Assembly (NCBI GenBank): GCA_946803715.1
Contig: CAMPET010000133.1
Coordinates: 89,839-153,838 of the forward strand
Length of the DNA stretch: 64,000 nt
Source of the DNA: Beroe ovata
Taxonomy: Eukaryota > Ctenophora > Nuda > Beroida > Beroidae
Reading direction: 5' to 3'
The notes beneath the pieces are model-generated. The model was not told the origin of the DNA. It saw only the letters and a program-made list of their open reading frames with translations, and made no database searches. The stretch's first letter is position 1. Every line of letters begins with the position of its first letter. The position numbers and the translations under genes are program-made. Shown piece after piece: positions 43,903-55,100 of this stretch.

Positions 43903-45926
43903 TGTCTCCAACTATCCTACAAATATTCTAACGGGACAGTTTGGTCAAAAGTATAAGTATGCTTGAATACTCTTAGTAAGGACTAATAAAAAGAGTGTAC
44001 AAAGTTACTGCATAGCTATATCTCTACATCGAACTATCTAGCAAAATCTCCTGTTTCTCTAGTGGGCAGTGGGCACTATCTAAGAAGCCGATAACCTCCA
44101 TGCGGAATCCTGCGCATAGTCTGTACTCAATTTAATCGGGAATTCCGCGAAATTCCCAATTTCGTAAGTTCGAAGTCATCTGAAATACAGCACCTCAGGA
44201 AAGTGAGACAAAGTGGTGCTATTGCGACTAATGTAGGCGAACAACTGCTATGTACAATATTTGTCCTGATGAGTGTATAATCAATGAAACGCAAGAGAAC
44301 GCACAAGACAATATCATTATCAAAAAACAATGGGACCCTATTCAAAAGATCTAATTATATAGGTTGTTTCTCACAATTACAAAAGTTATGCCTCTCGAGA
44401 AAACAAACTTGTTAATCCTCACTATGATAAACAGTAATAGCCCAATGGCTGCTAATGATTGTCGTCCTTTACTTACACGCCGCAACACTCAAAAACAGAA
44501 GAAATGGGGGTAACACCACTTGTTTTTAAAGAAATGCATTCTAGAAAAGATTGATGTAAATCTTAGTGCAGCTGTTCAAAACATTTTAGCCCCATCAAAA
44601 CGTAGAAACATGATACAACCTCAAGGAATAATACCATCTGACGAACTATTAACTAATGTAGTGCTTTCTGGAATTTGGATAGCATGGTCATTAGGTTGAA
44701 GTGTGAACTTCACGAATAAGGTCAATGATCAAAATTGCTCGAAAAGGGAACAATTAGCTCGTTCAAAACAGCATGTATACGGTGGCTCAAATTGTGGACT
44801 ATAACAAAACGCAGAGTGGCATTTGTATTATGATGACCAGCCTCCGGCCGCAGCTGACATTATTTGAATACTCTGAATAGAGCTGGTGCCATTTGAGTGT
44901 GTGAATGTGTGTACTCTTAGAAACAGCATTGTTCAGCTGCGACCATCATACAATGACACATTGGTTTCTCCCCATCGAAACAAGCACACTAGTATATTCT
45001 ACGGCTTGTGGGAATATTATTGAAAGAGTAAAACATTTACTCAAGGATTATGCAATGTTTGAAATCGGCGCGGTCTACGGGTGATATGATCACAGCCAAA
45101 GCAAAGACCTAAGCCCTAACGGCTAACACCTAACACAAGTGATCACGTGTGTGACGATCTGTATAGGCCCATGTTATGCACGTGTGTTTTACACGTGTTG
45201 TTAATACATCATTTTGCGGGTATCTGACTACTCTTGGGGGTGTATCTGTGTGATGTGGACAAACGTACACACGTCCCTTTGTTACACACCGAGCGATGCG
45301 CTGTGAGGTGTCGTGACATTGGCGTGTTTGTGTGGCATCACTTAGGATTATTGCTCGATCCGGCACTCATGTAACATGAAAATATACACGAATATGTCTC
45401 CTCAACACACTTGGAACACTGTTTCAAGCTTAGTCTTACATTGCGCAGCGGTCTAACATTGCGCAACGGGATACACACTGTCGACGTGTGTGCAGTAAGT
45501 GAGGATCTGATGTTCAGCCACAGCTTGTGTCTTGTGATTAATTTGAATATTGCAAGCATATATGCAGTATGTATGCACTCTTTTTGAACATAAAGGTGGA
45601 TACTAAAAAGTAAAATAAAATAAGTGGTCCTTTTGAAAAGCTCAGAGTCTTTGAGGTTTATCATTCATACATCGACTGCATGTCGCATATGATCGAAAGA
45701 AGACATTTCATGTACCTATTATAGTGGGACTCTCAATAGCAGAACTCATCTAGTGGACTGGTGTCTGTGTTGAAAAATCAACATGGTACATTTTCCTTTT
45801 TTCCCCACATTTCTCCATTCATTTTTCCCACCACATTTCACCACCGAGGCACCCACCCCCCTCGCGACACCGCTCACTATGATAACTCAATTTATAACGA
45901 ACACCTTGCTAATTATAGCTCACATG
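43903..45926. other. 2 kb intergenic, possible decayed ORF
   Basis: 44388-44505 encodes MPLEKTNLLILTMINS... (about 39 codons). 44526-44697, in another frame, encodes KKCILEKIDVNLSAAVQNIL...IWIAWSLG (about 56 codons). Together they look like one decayed reading frame of unknown origin. CACGTG-rich sequence lies at 45143-45210. No other gene was seen. Confidence 0.3.
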
Positions 45927-47849
45927 TACGCAGCCCCTCTCATATACGACAATCTAGCTGTGACAGAGCCGTGCACTATTTCCATGTACAAGATGAAGCC
46001 AATCTACGACCACCTATCTGCCACTGAGTCGCCGTGTTCTGGGGATTTGGACGCCCGACAGGACAAGTGCATCAGTGATTTGGAGCAGCTGATGTCTCGA
46101 GTCCACAAGTTACAGGTAATTTCCCTATCCCCCCTTCATAATGTGACAGGACGACGCTCATTGTGATAGATCTGTTTAAAATCGAGAATTTATTGAATCT
46201 TGTATGTGGAGCTGTTTAACTTAAGTGTTCATTCGAATTGGACACATACTTCCACTTATGCGCCCATTATAAGCAATAAGCATTTAATCTTGTAGGTATG
46301 GGTTTATCAACTCAGATATAACTATAATTTAGTCCATTATTATAGACGAGTGTACCGTCACGAAATGGCGAGGACGTATCATTGTGTGATCTCGAAATGC
46401 GGCAAGACAAATGCCTGGAAGATTTGAAAATGCTCATGAATCGCGTTGAGAAACTCCAGGTTGAGCTGTTACCTATGTATACCTACCTACTGTTTATGTG
46501 CGGCGCTTATACACTTCTTCTCTCCTTGCATTTTCTCCTAAAGCAATGTCTATAATATAATCCTTCCTATTTTCTTCCTGTCTTTGCACACTTTTACCTG
46601 GAAAAATCGCCCTTTACGTAGATCTGTCTATATTATGAACCAATTAATGTCCCTAACCAATGAGCATTGAGTGTGCTGGCTCGATCTATGATATGTTAGG
46701 GACCCTTTGCTATAATATGATCCTAATATTCCCAGGCTGAATGCTGCAGTCCCAAGCCCAGTGCCAGCTCCAAGAAGCTCGACTTGGCGATTGGTTGTTC
46801 CGTTGGATCTCCAGCTGTTTATGCAACTGCTATCATGGCACGAAAAGTTAACTGTCTCATCAAGGTTTGCCTGCCATAGACTGTAGTTCACCAAAATTAT
46901 TCCCCCTCCCAACTTTGGCATCTTCTATCTATTCCAGTCGCATACAACCTCATAGGTGATCATTTTGCAGGTATTTTCTCACTCAAGCAACAAGAAAGAT
47001 GTGGACGGTAGTGTAACCGAGAAGTTACAGAAAGTGAATCGTAACGATTCGGACTATTGTGGGATAAACATGATTTACAAGGACGTGGCAGCGCCGTACT
47101 TCATGGCATCACCAGGTAACTATAAATCTATCCTACATATCACAAATCCTACATATCACAAATCTATCCTACATATCACTGTGCACAATTTTGTGATTTC
47201 GAGCCTACTGCTACACACTACAGTCTACACTACTGCACTATACGTATACTGAGTTTTTGTGCGATGTTTAGTGTGCAATGTACATTGTATAGTGCAGACA
47301 ATGTATAGTGTATGCCAGAGTACACACTGTACGCTGTATTCCAGGTCGTCAGATACCAGTTTCCGGATTGAGTAACATCCTGAGGTTCATAGCTCGACAC
47401 CAGGGCTACTCATCGTTGTACGACGAAACACAACTCGAATCTGCCGCTCTGATAGATGAGATTCTATCACTCATCGATTCGTTAGAGGTGAGACAAACGC
47501 CGGATATGTGCTCATGTAAAGTTTGTATAATTACACCAGACTCCAGCTTTTTGTAGGTGCTCTTTGTTCACTATTATCTCATACTGCCTCTCCGCAGCAA
47601 CGGATAAGCGGTTCTACCTCAACTGATATGGGGCAGTTACTCAACCAGATTGCGGAGTATAGCAAATCCACACCCTATCTCGGCAGCCAGAGTTTATCTA
47701 TCGCCGATATCGGGCTCTGCTCGTGTCTGGCTGCGATGGATCCCACAGCCATACCTAACTCGCTCAAAGCATACCTCAGTAACTGCGTGAAAGCGAACTA
47801 CGAGCTCAAGGTTCTCAAAGCGTTCGTTCCTGGCCTCACGAAGCAATAA
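45927..47849 (+). CDS. AIMP2: Aminoacyl-tRNA synthetase scaffold AIMP2 (p38)
   Basis: Six exons: to 46115, 46346-46459, 46735-46864, 46971-47115, 47345-47487 and 47598-47849. It is the core scaffold of the multi-synthetase complex. The N-terminus MYKMKPIYDHL (ATG 45984) aligns with the lysyl-tRNA-synthetase-binding peptide of AIMP2. An upstream in-frame ATG (45927) adds a near-repeat, LIYDNLAVTEPC. Two leucine-zipper-like segments follow, LDARQDKCISDLEQLMSRVHKLQ-type in exon 1 and a copy in exon 2. The second half is a GST-C-like fold ending SLSIADIGLCSCLAAMD and VLKAFVPGLTKQ. The start is uncertain; orthology rests on the N-terminal peptide, the zipper and the GST-C domain. Confidence 0.78.
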
Positions 47850-48033
47850 TGGATGTTTGATTCCTTTGACGTCTTAGATTTGTACATGATATATTGGCAT
47901 TGTATTTATTTGTAAGGGGATATCGTAGAGATACTATATATCGAGTTCTATTTTTGACTCATTATGTCTGGCTGACTCAATCTACCAATCACAAGACTGC
48001 TAGACTAAATCATGCCATCTCGCATATAGTAGG

Positions 48034-49552
48034 ATGGGCGATGATAATTTGGAGAATCATCCTAACTGGAATGCCATTTTGCAATGGTCACTCCGACTAC
48101 AGGATACCGAACAGGAGGGTAGACAACTAGAACCTATGGATGAGGAGGTCTGCTATCTGTGATATTGCAATTGATCGCAGAGTTGACCACGCCCACTTCA
48201 CTTGACCACGCCCATTTCCCATTTTCAGCGCAGAGAGTTCTTGGCCGCAGCATTTGCTGAAGCGAGCGCCCTGATGGAGGATCCCGTTAAGAATATGCGT
48301 GGACATCTGGCCACGATCAAGAACACGGACAGCTCCAAGGAGGATTGTGTTGCTGCTCTTGAGGAGTTGGCTGATTATGCAGAGGACATCGACCAGGCCA
48401 ATGGTAATTTCGAGCAAACTCTGTCAGCCAAACATCTGATTCTGAGCACATGATAGCGCCACAGTGCTATGACTGAGAGTCATGATTGTCTATTTCAGAT
48501 CTGTATCTATTGGGTGGATTGCAAGTGTGCTGTGTTTACATCAAGCATTCTGATCCGTGAGTGAACCTGGTTCTTCATTCTCTTTGTCACCCTTTCCTCG
48601 AGTTGAACTCGATTGACCAAACAATCATGTCTTCTCCTATAGTGAGTTACAGAGTCTCGCGTGTGTTGTCATTGGCAACGCTGTACAGAACAACGAGAAG
48701 ATTGTGAGATTTGCTACCGAGTCCTTTGTGTTGAAAGATTTGTTAGCCATGGTTGATGACGAGCATTCGCCGGATACTGTCAGAATAAAGAGTCTCTTCG
48801 CCCTTTCGTGTAAGATGTGTATAGGACATGGGTCCACCTGTGGATCAGCTGATAATGCGTAAATCTTTGCCGGATCGGAAACCCATATTCCCCCTAGGTT
48901 TGGTTCGTGGAAACAGGAGCGCGCTGGACAAATTTAACGAGTTGCATGGGTACAATGCCCTCATCTGTGCCCTACAGTCGGATGTCAAGAAACTACAGAC
49001 GAAGGCTCTATTTCTGATCAGCAACGTGTGCACTGATTTTCCTGACCAATGTGCCACGTACTCAAGTATGGGGATATCTCACCAGGTTCTGTGAATTTGA
49101 GCTGCTTATCTTCGGCGAATACTATAAGTATTCGACAATCAATATGAAATCACAGTTCAAAGCGCGTCATCTCTCCGTTTCTTTTACCGCGTTACCCCTC
49201 ACGCAGTTGCTGTCATTCTGTTACGTGACGGATCACGCGGAACATGACGTCACGATTCATCACGCGTTACGTGTACTGCTCCTGCTCGTCCGGGGTAGTC
49301 ACTTGCAACTGTCGGCCGATGCATCACGGACACTGACGGATCTTCTATCTAAACTAGGTAAGTACCATTTGTCAATCCTCATGGTTAAGATGATGCTATT
49401 TGACGGGTGTTAGGACTTCTTTCCAGAAAATTCTATGATTTCCATCCCTCTGTTCTTCAGATAAAGATCGTCACAGTGAGCAGGGTGAGATGTGCTCGGA
49501 GCTGATCAGACTATCACAATCGTCCTCCCCGGCCAACTCGGCCGAGAGGTAA
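48034..49552 (+). CDS. HSPBP1: Hsp70-binding protein 1 (armadillo nucleotide-exchange factor)
   Basis: Seven exons: 48034-48147, 48229-48403, 48499-48556, 48643-48809, 48899-49085, 49207-49356 and 49461-49552. HspBP1/Fes1 proteins wrap the Hsp70 ATPase domain with armadillo repeats and release ADP. Evidence: MGDDNLENHPNWNAILQWSL matches the HspBP1 N-terminal helix; EALEELADYAEDIDQAN-DLYLLGGLQVC, SLACVVIGNAVQNNEKI, HSPDTVRIKSLFALS and KLQTKALFLISNVCTDFP are successive armadillo helices in family order. The last exon ends GCCGAGAGGTAA; the GTAA there could also act as a donor, so a further 3' exon is not excluded. Confidence 0.85.
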
Positions 49553-50332
49553 CACTACTCTCTCTCAGGGTATTATTGTAGCACCAGGTATCAGGTGATA
49601 CAGAATCATCATAGACTCTGGTGTTGGCAGGGCTTTTTATGTACTTTAGAGGCGTGTTGCGCACGCACAGNATAGGAGTACATGGTATTGAATTTACTGA
49701 CGGACGAAGGGGTATCTTAGACGTTTAGACTTGGTCATGCATTGCAGTCTTAGGTGATGTAAATTCGGTTTTCGGAACTGTGAGGTTCATTATTGATGAT
49801 ATACCGAGTGAAATAATGTTCAACATGCCTTATATATATCTTAGTCCTAGCTTATTTAACCCTAGCTTTTCAACGATCATTTTAGCATTTTGACTCGTAT
49901 TCCGAATCCTTTGTTCCAGTACCTCTAAAGACTTCGTTTTACAAGTTAAACAAGTTTCATTTTTTACTTCATGAATAGAATAAACTGATCCCTGCTTGCA
50001 ATATTTCCACAGCTTCAGATATTGTACTTTTTGTACAAGTTTCCTGATGGAACGTCCGTACACATACAGTTAAACCTCAGATTTTCCTACTCACTGTCAG
50101 CTTTCAGATGAGACGCAGTTTCATATTCTCAGTATCAGTTGCCGAAAACATTGATATTATTGCATCCTGTCAGTTTTTTTCTCACTGTGCCTGAAGAAGC
50201 TTGTCACACCGGTCATGGTTGAAAATTGGTTGCTGCACCAATAATTGGTTGCTCTGCTGGTGGCTGTCTGGTCACTATAGTAACCGCTCTGGTAACTGAT
50301 TGTTGCTCCGAAACACGGTGATCTCGAAAGAC
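49553..50332. other. Intergenic containing single-N join at 49671
   Basis: No coding run recognised. The lone N at 49671 follows GCACGCACAG and marks an assembly join, with no duplicated flank visible. A minus-strand open frame at 49830-50063 has no recognisable motif and is not called. Confidence 0.4.
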
Positions 50333-51343
50333 ATGGGATGCTGTTTCACTCGAGCTGTGAGCAGTAACTTCTCCCTGAACTCTCTCCCAACTGACCTGCC
50401 CAGTGTCCTGCTCCTCGGGCTGGACGGGGCTGGGAAGTCCAGTATATTCTACCGTCTCAAGATCAACCTGTTCCTGTCCACCCAACCGACGAGGGGATAC
50501 AATGTGGACGTTGTTTCTCCTGTTAAAGGTCGGCGGAATAAATGCCCCCTTGCTTTGATTATTTTGTGCCGGATACTTAATGTGGATGTGCTTATTGCAA
50601 ACGTGGAGATGCTTATTGCAAATGTGGAGGTGCATGATCGTATTCAAGCTGGACTGACAGCTGCGCGACTAATAGCACATGTCTCAACTTTTCCCTGTTA
50701 CAGGACTGAAGTTCATAATGTGGGATGTGGGCGGACAGGATCGTCTCCGTGCTATGTGGAACCATTACTACTCATCCTGTAAAGCTATCATTTTCGTTGT
50801 GGACAGTACAGATTCCCACAGATTCTCCGTGAGTTATTTTGCAGTCCTCACAGTATAGTCCATGTCACGATGGGTCCTCATGGATGATTCGATAATAGGT
50901 ACCTCGAAAGGGGTGGGAAGTTTCTGGTTTTGGTAAGAAAACAAACCTCACACCGGCAGGAAGTAAGGACAGTTTTACACGAGATTATGTCCGATCCATC
51001 CATGCCTGAATCCATACCAGTTCTGGTCATGGCGAACAAGCAGGACGTGCAGTGTGCCTTCCCTCCTGAACAGATAGCACAGCATCTCGACACACATATC
51101 ATAGAGAGGTGTGTATGAATGTCACTGATCTGTGAATTTTGACACATATCTGTCAGAATTTGTCCAATATACTTGTTCAGTTTTGATGTTCTGAGAGTTG
51201 CGCTTATGTCTCAGTTTACCTGCAGGATACGAAGATGTGAAGTAATTGGTACTTCAGCATTCAATGGGAACGGTATCGACCAAGCTATGATAGAGTTAAA
51301 GAAAGCGTTGAGAGATACAGATGAACAAACTGGCTGGGTTTGA
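50333..51343 (+). CDS. ARF-like small GTPase
   Basis: Four exons: 50333-50528, 50704-50828, 50960-51108 and 51226-51343. G1 GLDGAGKS, G2 region PTRGYNV, G3 WDVGGQDRLR, G4 NKQD and G5 TSA are all present. MGCC at the N-terminus fits myristoylation at Gly2 with adjacent palmitoylatable cysteines. WDVGGQ plus NKQD places it in the ARF/ARL group. Residues after G3 (AMWNHYYSSCKAIIFVVDSTD) are ARF-like. I cannot assign an ARL number; ARL4/ARL14-type relatives are possible. It likely regulates membrane traffic. About 160 aa by splicing, slightly short between G3 and G4, so one small exon could be missed. Confidence 0.8.
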
Positions 51344-51358
51344 TGAACTTTCATATGG

Positions 51359-51520
51359 CTCTTACTTAATCCATCGCCCTAATTTTATCATGTGACTCAG
51401 GTTTTTTCGGTTTCCTGACCCATCCCAAACCCTAAAAATACGTCGATTCATGTCTGTTTTACCGAAAAAGAGACAAAAATAAGAATTTTCAAAAAATTAG
51501 GGCGATGAATTAAGTACGAG
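51359..51520. repeat. 162-bp inverted-repeat element 3' of ARF-like gene
   Basis: CTCTTACTTAATCCATCGCC (51359 on) and GGCGATGAATTAAGTACGAG (to 51520) are inverted copies, 28 bp with two mismatches. An inner pair (TTTTTTCGGT/ACCGAAAAAG) also faces. I found no clear target duplication. It begins 16 bp after the GTPase stop, so it may fold in the 3' UTR or be a MITE. Confidence 0.6.
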
Positions 51521-52165
51521 TGCTTTCATGTAGTTTCATCTTGATTTTGATTTGTCAATTGTATTTTTTGTGGGTGTTTCTTATGTAAAATGTCCTTGAG
51601 TATGTCTGATTCTGTTTAAGGTTTATCAATCATGTGATTCATTCCATTCTGATATTTCGCAGATAAATCCGTCTGTCAGAACTGAATTTCCCACGCCGCG
51701 CGCGCATACGGATGTGACGCGCAGCACAGCACGCGCGTAAGTACGTACGTACGTACGGCAATAAAACGCGCGATACGGATATGATGCAGTGTTTAGCACA
51801 ATTGAATTGTTGCCGCGCAGTCCAATCATGAGATATCAAAACATAAGATTGCCACATGGTATGAAAACTGTCACAACATAGGTTCTAAAAGACCACAGTA
51901 AAACGTCTTTATTCACATACGAACAATGGCATAAGAATAGAAATATAGTTTTTACACTCGTGAATATAGTTTATTTCACCTCCAATCTGTTACTGAATAT
52001 TAGGTCATATCATTGATTCCAGTTCTCGCAAATCGTCGATAAAAATAAGAAGTTGTCACACAACGAAGTTTGATTTGGAAAAGCAGCTTCTAAACCACCT
52101 TTTATATTATTACAACTTTACAGGATAAAAATACTCGCACTCAATTAAAAAAGTAGTAATACAAG
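51521..52165. other. Intergenic, GC patch and (TACG)n
   Basis: A CGCG-rich stretch at 51690-51775 includes a short (TACG)n run (about 51740-51758). The rest is AT-rich, with no gene. It likely includes the 3' UTR of the LIM kinase gene. Confidence 0.45.
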
Positions 52166-55100
52166 TCAATCGTCCTCAATGATACTGTGAAGTGTCCTGG
52201 TTATGGAAAAGAGTATCTCATTGTAGTCCTCAGGCGAGGTACTAGACCGGAAATGCAGTATGAACTCGCATATCCGGGCAAAGGGCGGTCTGTGTTCAGG
52301 CGATGGGCAGCAACATTGCAGGATAACCGACAGGAATGGTTCAGGGCAATCACTGGGTATGAGTTCCCTGAATTTGCCCTCGTCCAGACCCCAGTCGTCG
52401 GATTTGCGGGGCAAGATGTCCGGGTCTGCTTTAATCCGTGCTATCAGTTCACACATCACTATACCGTACGAGAAAATGTCGACCTGGGGTAGAGAAATGG
52501 GAGTATAGATGAGTTATAGATGTGGGGAAATGTGAGCTCGAGCCAAGAAGTTTATGATACAAGAAATGAGTGGAACTGCAAGCCATCCATTGGACCTACT
52601 TTGGAATCGTAAGGTTTGTTATCAATCATTTCAGGCGCCCTCCAATAGTAGCCTCCAACAGCATCATTTCGCCGCTTCCCTGTTGTAACTTGCGTTATAG
52701 CCGTACATAATAAGGTACTTTTGTTAAACAAAGGAGACAGAATATTACATTGATGCTAAATCTGAATTCTCCACATCATTCGTATAATTTGTTGGATTAG
52801 TCACATTTTGACGAAGTGGAGAATTATTGAGAGTCGTGTAACGCTGTTCATTAGTCCACATAGTGTCATAAATGGCAAGTACATGGTAATCGCATAGTAT
52901 TGTGTGTGTGTGTGTGTGCGTGTGTTTGTGAGTGTGTGTGTACTGTGTGTGTGTTAGTTTGTTTCTGTGTGTCTCAGTTTGTACATCACACCATGTCGTG
53001 TACATGAGTTTAAAATGATAGTTAATACGATTTTGCGTCACTCAAAATACCTAATACGAATTAAAAATACAAAGCTCTGTGGAAACTGAAAAGTATGACA
53101 TACCTTTACATAGTGCATAATATGAAAGCAGATCTTCGCTTTTTTATTTCGTGTAGAACTATGCCTAAACAATATCCAGTCATAAACGCCAAAATTGTTG
53201 GCGAGTGCATCGTTATATGAATCGCAAACGTAAACAACAACAATTATACACCTCTCTTACTTCCTTCTTGTCAACACTATACACAGTACAAACTGAAAAA
53301 ACAACTTTCACGCATGTGTAAACGGTAGCATACAAGCAAAGTGTACGTTTAGCAAAATTCTCATGGCTACTCATACATTTTTTAACTGAGCGAATGGTTC
53401 CCTTTTGGGTTTTAGGTGTCAAACTTATTCAGCAATCCACATTCCACCCAATAATTAGTCACACATACCTATAACAGTTGCAGCTACAGTATTTACAGAA
53501 TTCCACGGGAGTTAATTATTTGGTGATGTTTACAGTCGATTTGAGTTACTGTACAGTGTGGTTCAGTTACAGTCAATTTCAGTTACAGTGTGTTTCAGTT
53601 ACAGTGTGTTTCAGTTACAGTTTACGTCACGAAAAAGAGTTACACGGACACGTGTGTTACAGTTTTACACAAGAGTTTGTAACAAGAGTTTTGGTGTAAC
53701 AGGGTGTTACATCCTGTAACAGCTGGATGTTACCTGGTGCAATGGGAGGTGACAGGAAAGTGGTGTTATAGTGTGTTGTGTGGTGGTACTGGGCCAGACC
53801 AAAGTCAGCCACGACCACACTCCCATTACCCCGTAGTAGACAGTTCTTGCTCGTCAAGTCTCGGTGTATTATCTGAAAATACGGATATGTGACTGAGTAT
53901 GTGTGTGTGTGTGTGTGTGNNGTGTGTGTGTGTATGTATGTGTATTGTGTGTATGTGTGTGTGCGGCAGTTTTTTCTACGATGTCCCTGTTGCTAGAATA
54001 TCGTGAAAAGGAAAACGCAGTTTCCGAATCTTTTCCCTTGAAGAATTCCTCGTTAACATCTATAATTTCTAGACGTGTACACACAAAGCTTGCCCCACAT
54101 CAAAGTGATACTACTTTATCAGCTGTAATCTGAAACTTGTTCGAAACTCAATATTTCATTTCAAGAGGGACGAGACACAGCTAAATTTCCAGCTTTCTCC
54201 GTGAGATAACAGGAAACTCCGTCTTGTTTGGAAACTTCGAACAGGAAGCAAAGGACTGCAGATTAGTGCTAAATTGTCATGGCTCGTTAATTTGAAATAT
54301 GTAATCACCACTGATGACTGATGACGAATATGACAGCTATTATATAACTTGACCGCACCTCTCAGTTACTAGATACTACACATCGTGTAATGGTATACAT
54401 TATACATACATGATTTAGTGTACAGTACACGTCATGTATATTGTATAGTTTGTGTGGTGTGTATACATGATTGCACGCATTGCACACACACAGCACCCTG
54501 GCCCACCCTGGTGGCTGGTACATAGAGCGGAACATGCCCCCAAAACAATGTACACGATATTGAGGCCTGGTAGTCGCATATAATTACTCAATGTGCCGCG
54601 AGAGAGAGCACAGGCCGAACCGGGATCAATGCACGCATTCTGAAAATCTCACTGGTCTTATTACCAGCAGCTAGCTAAGCCATTAAAAATCCTGAAATTT
54701 CTGATGTGGGCATTTGAAAATCTGTGGAGGCGCCATGCAGAGTGTAATTTAGCTATCATGGTAATGGTCTTCACTCATTGGACCGCTTCATGGATGACTA
54801 GGTAATGTGTCATAGTGAATTGATGAATGGATATATAGCTCAAAGAATGGACATTGTAGTGAGAGACAAATGGGTGGAAAGTGGAATCATGNTACTTTAT
54901 CAGCTGTAATCTGAAACTTGTTCGAAACTCAATATTTCATTTCAAGAGGGACGAGACACAGCAATATTTCCAGCTTTTTCCGTGAGATAACAGGAAACTC
55001 CGTCTTGTTTGGAAACTTCGAACAGGAAGCATAGGACTGCATATTAGTGCCAGATTGTCATGGCTCGTTCATTTGAAATATGTAATCACCACTGATGACT

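Noticed and set aside
53903-54133. Short frame through the TG repeat at 53.9 kb
   Set aside because: It is microsatellite plus intron sequence of the LIM kinase gene, with N bases inside.
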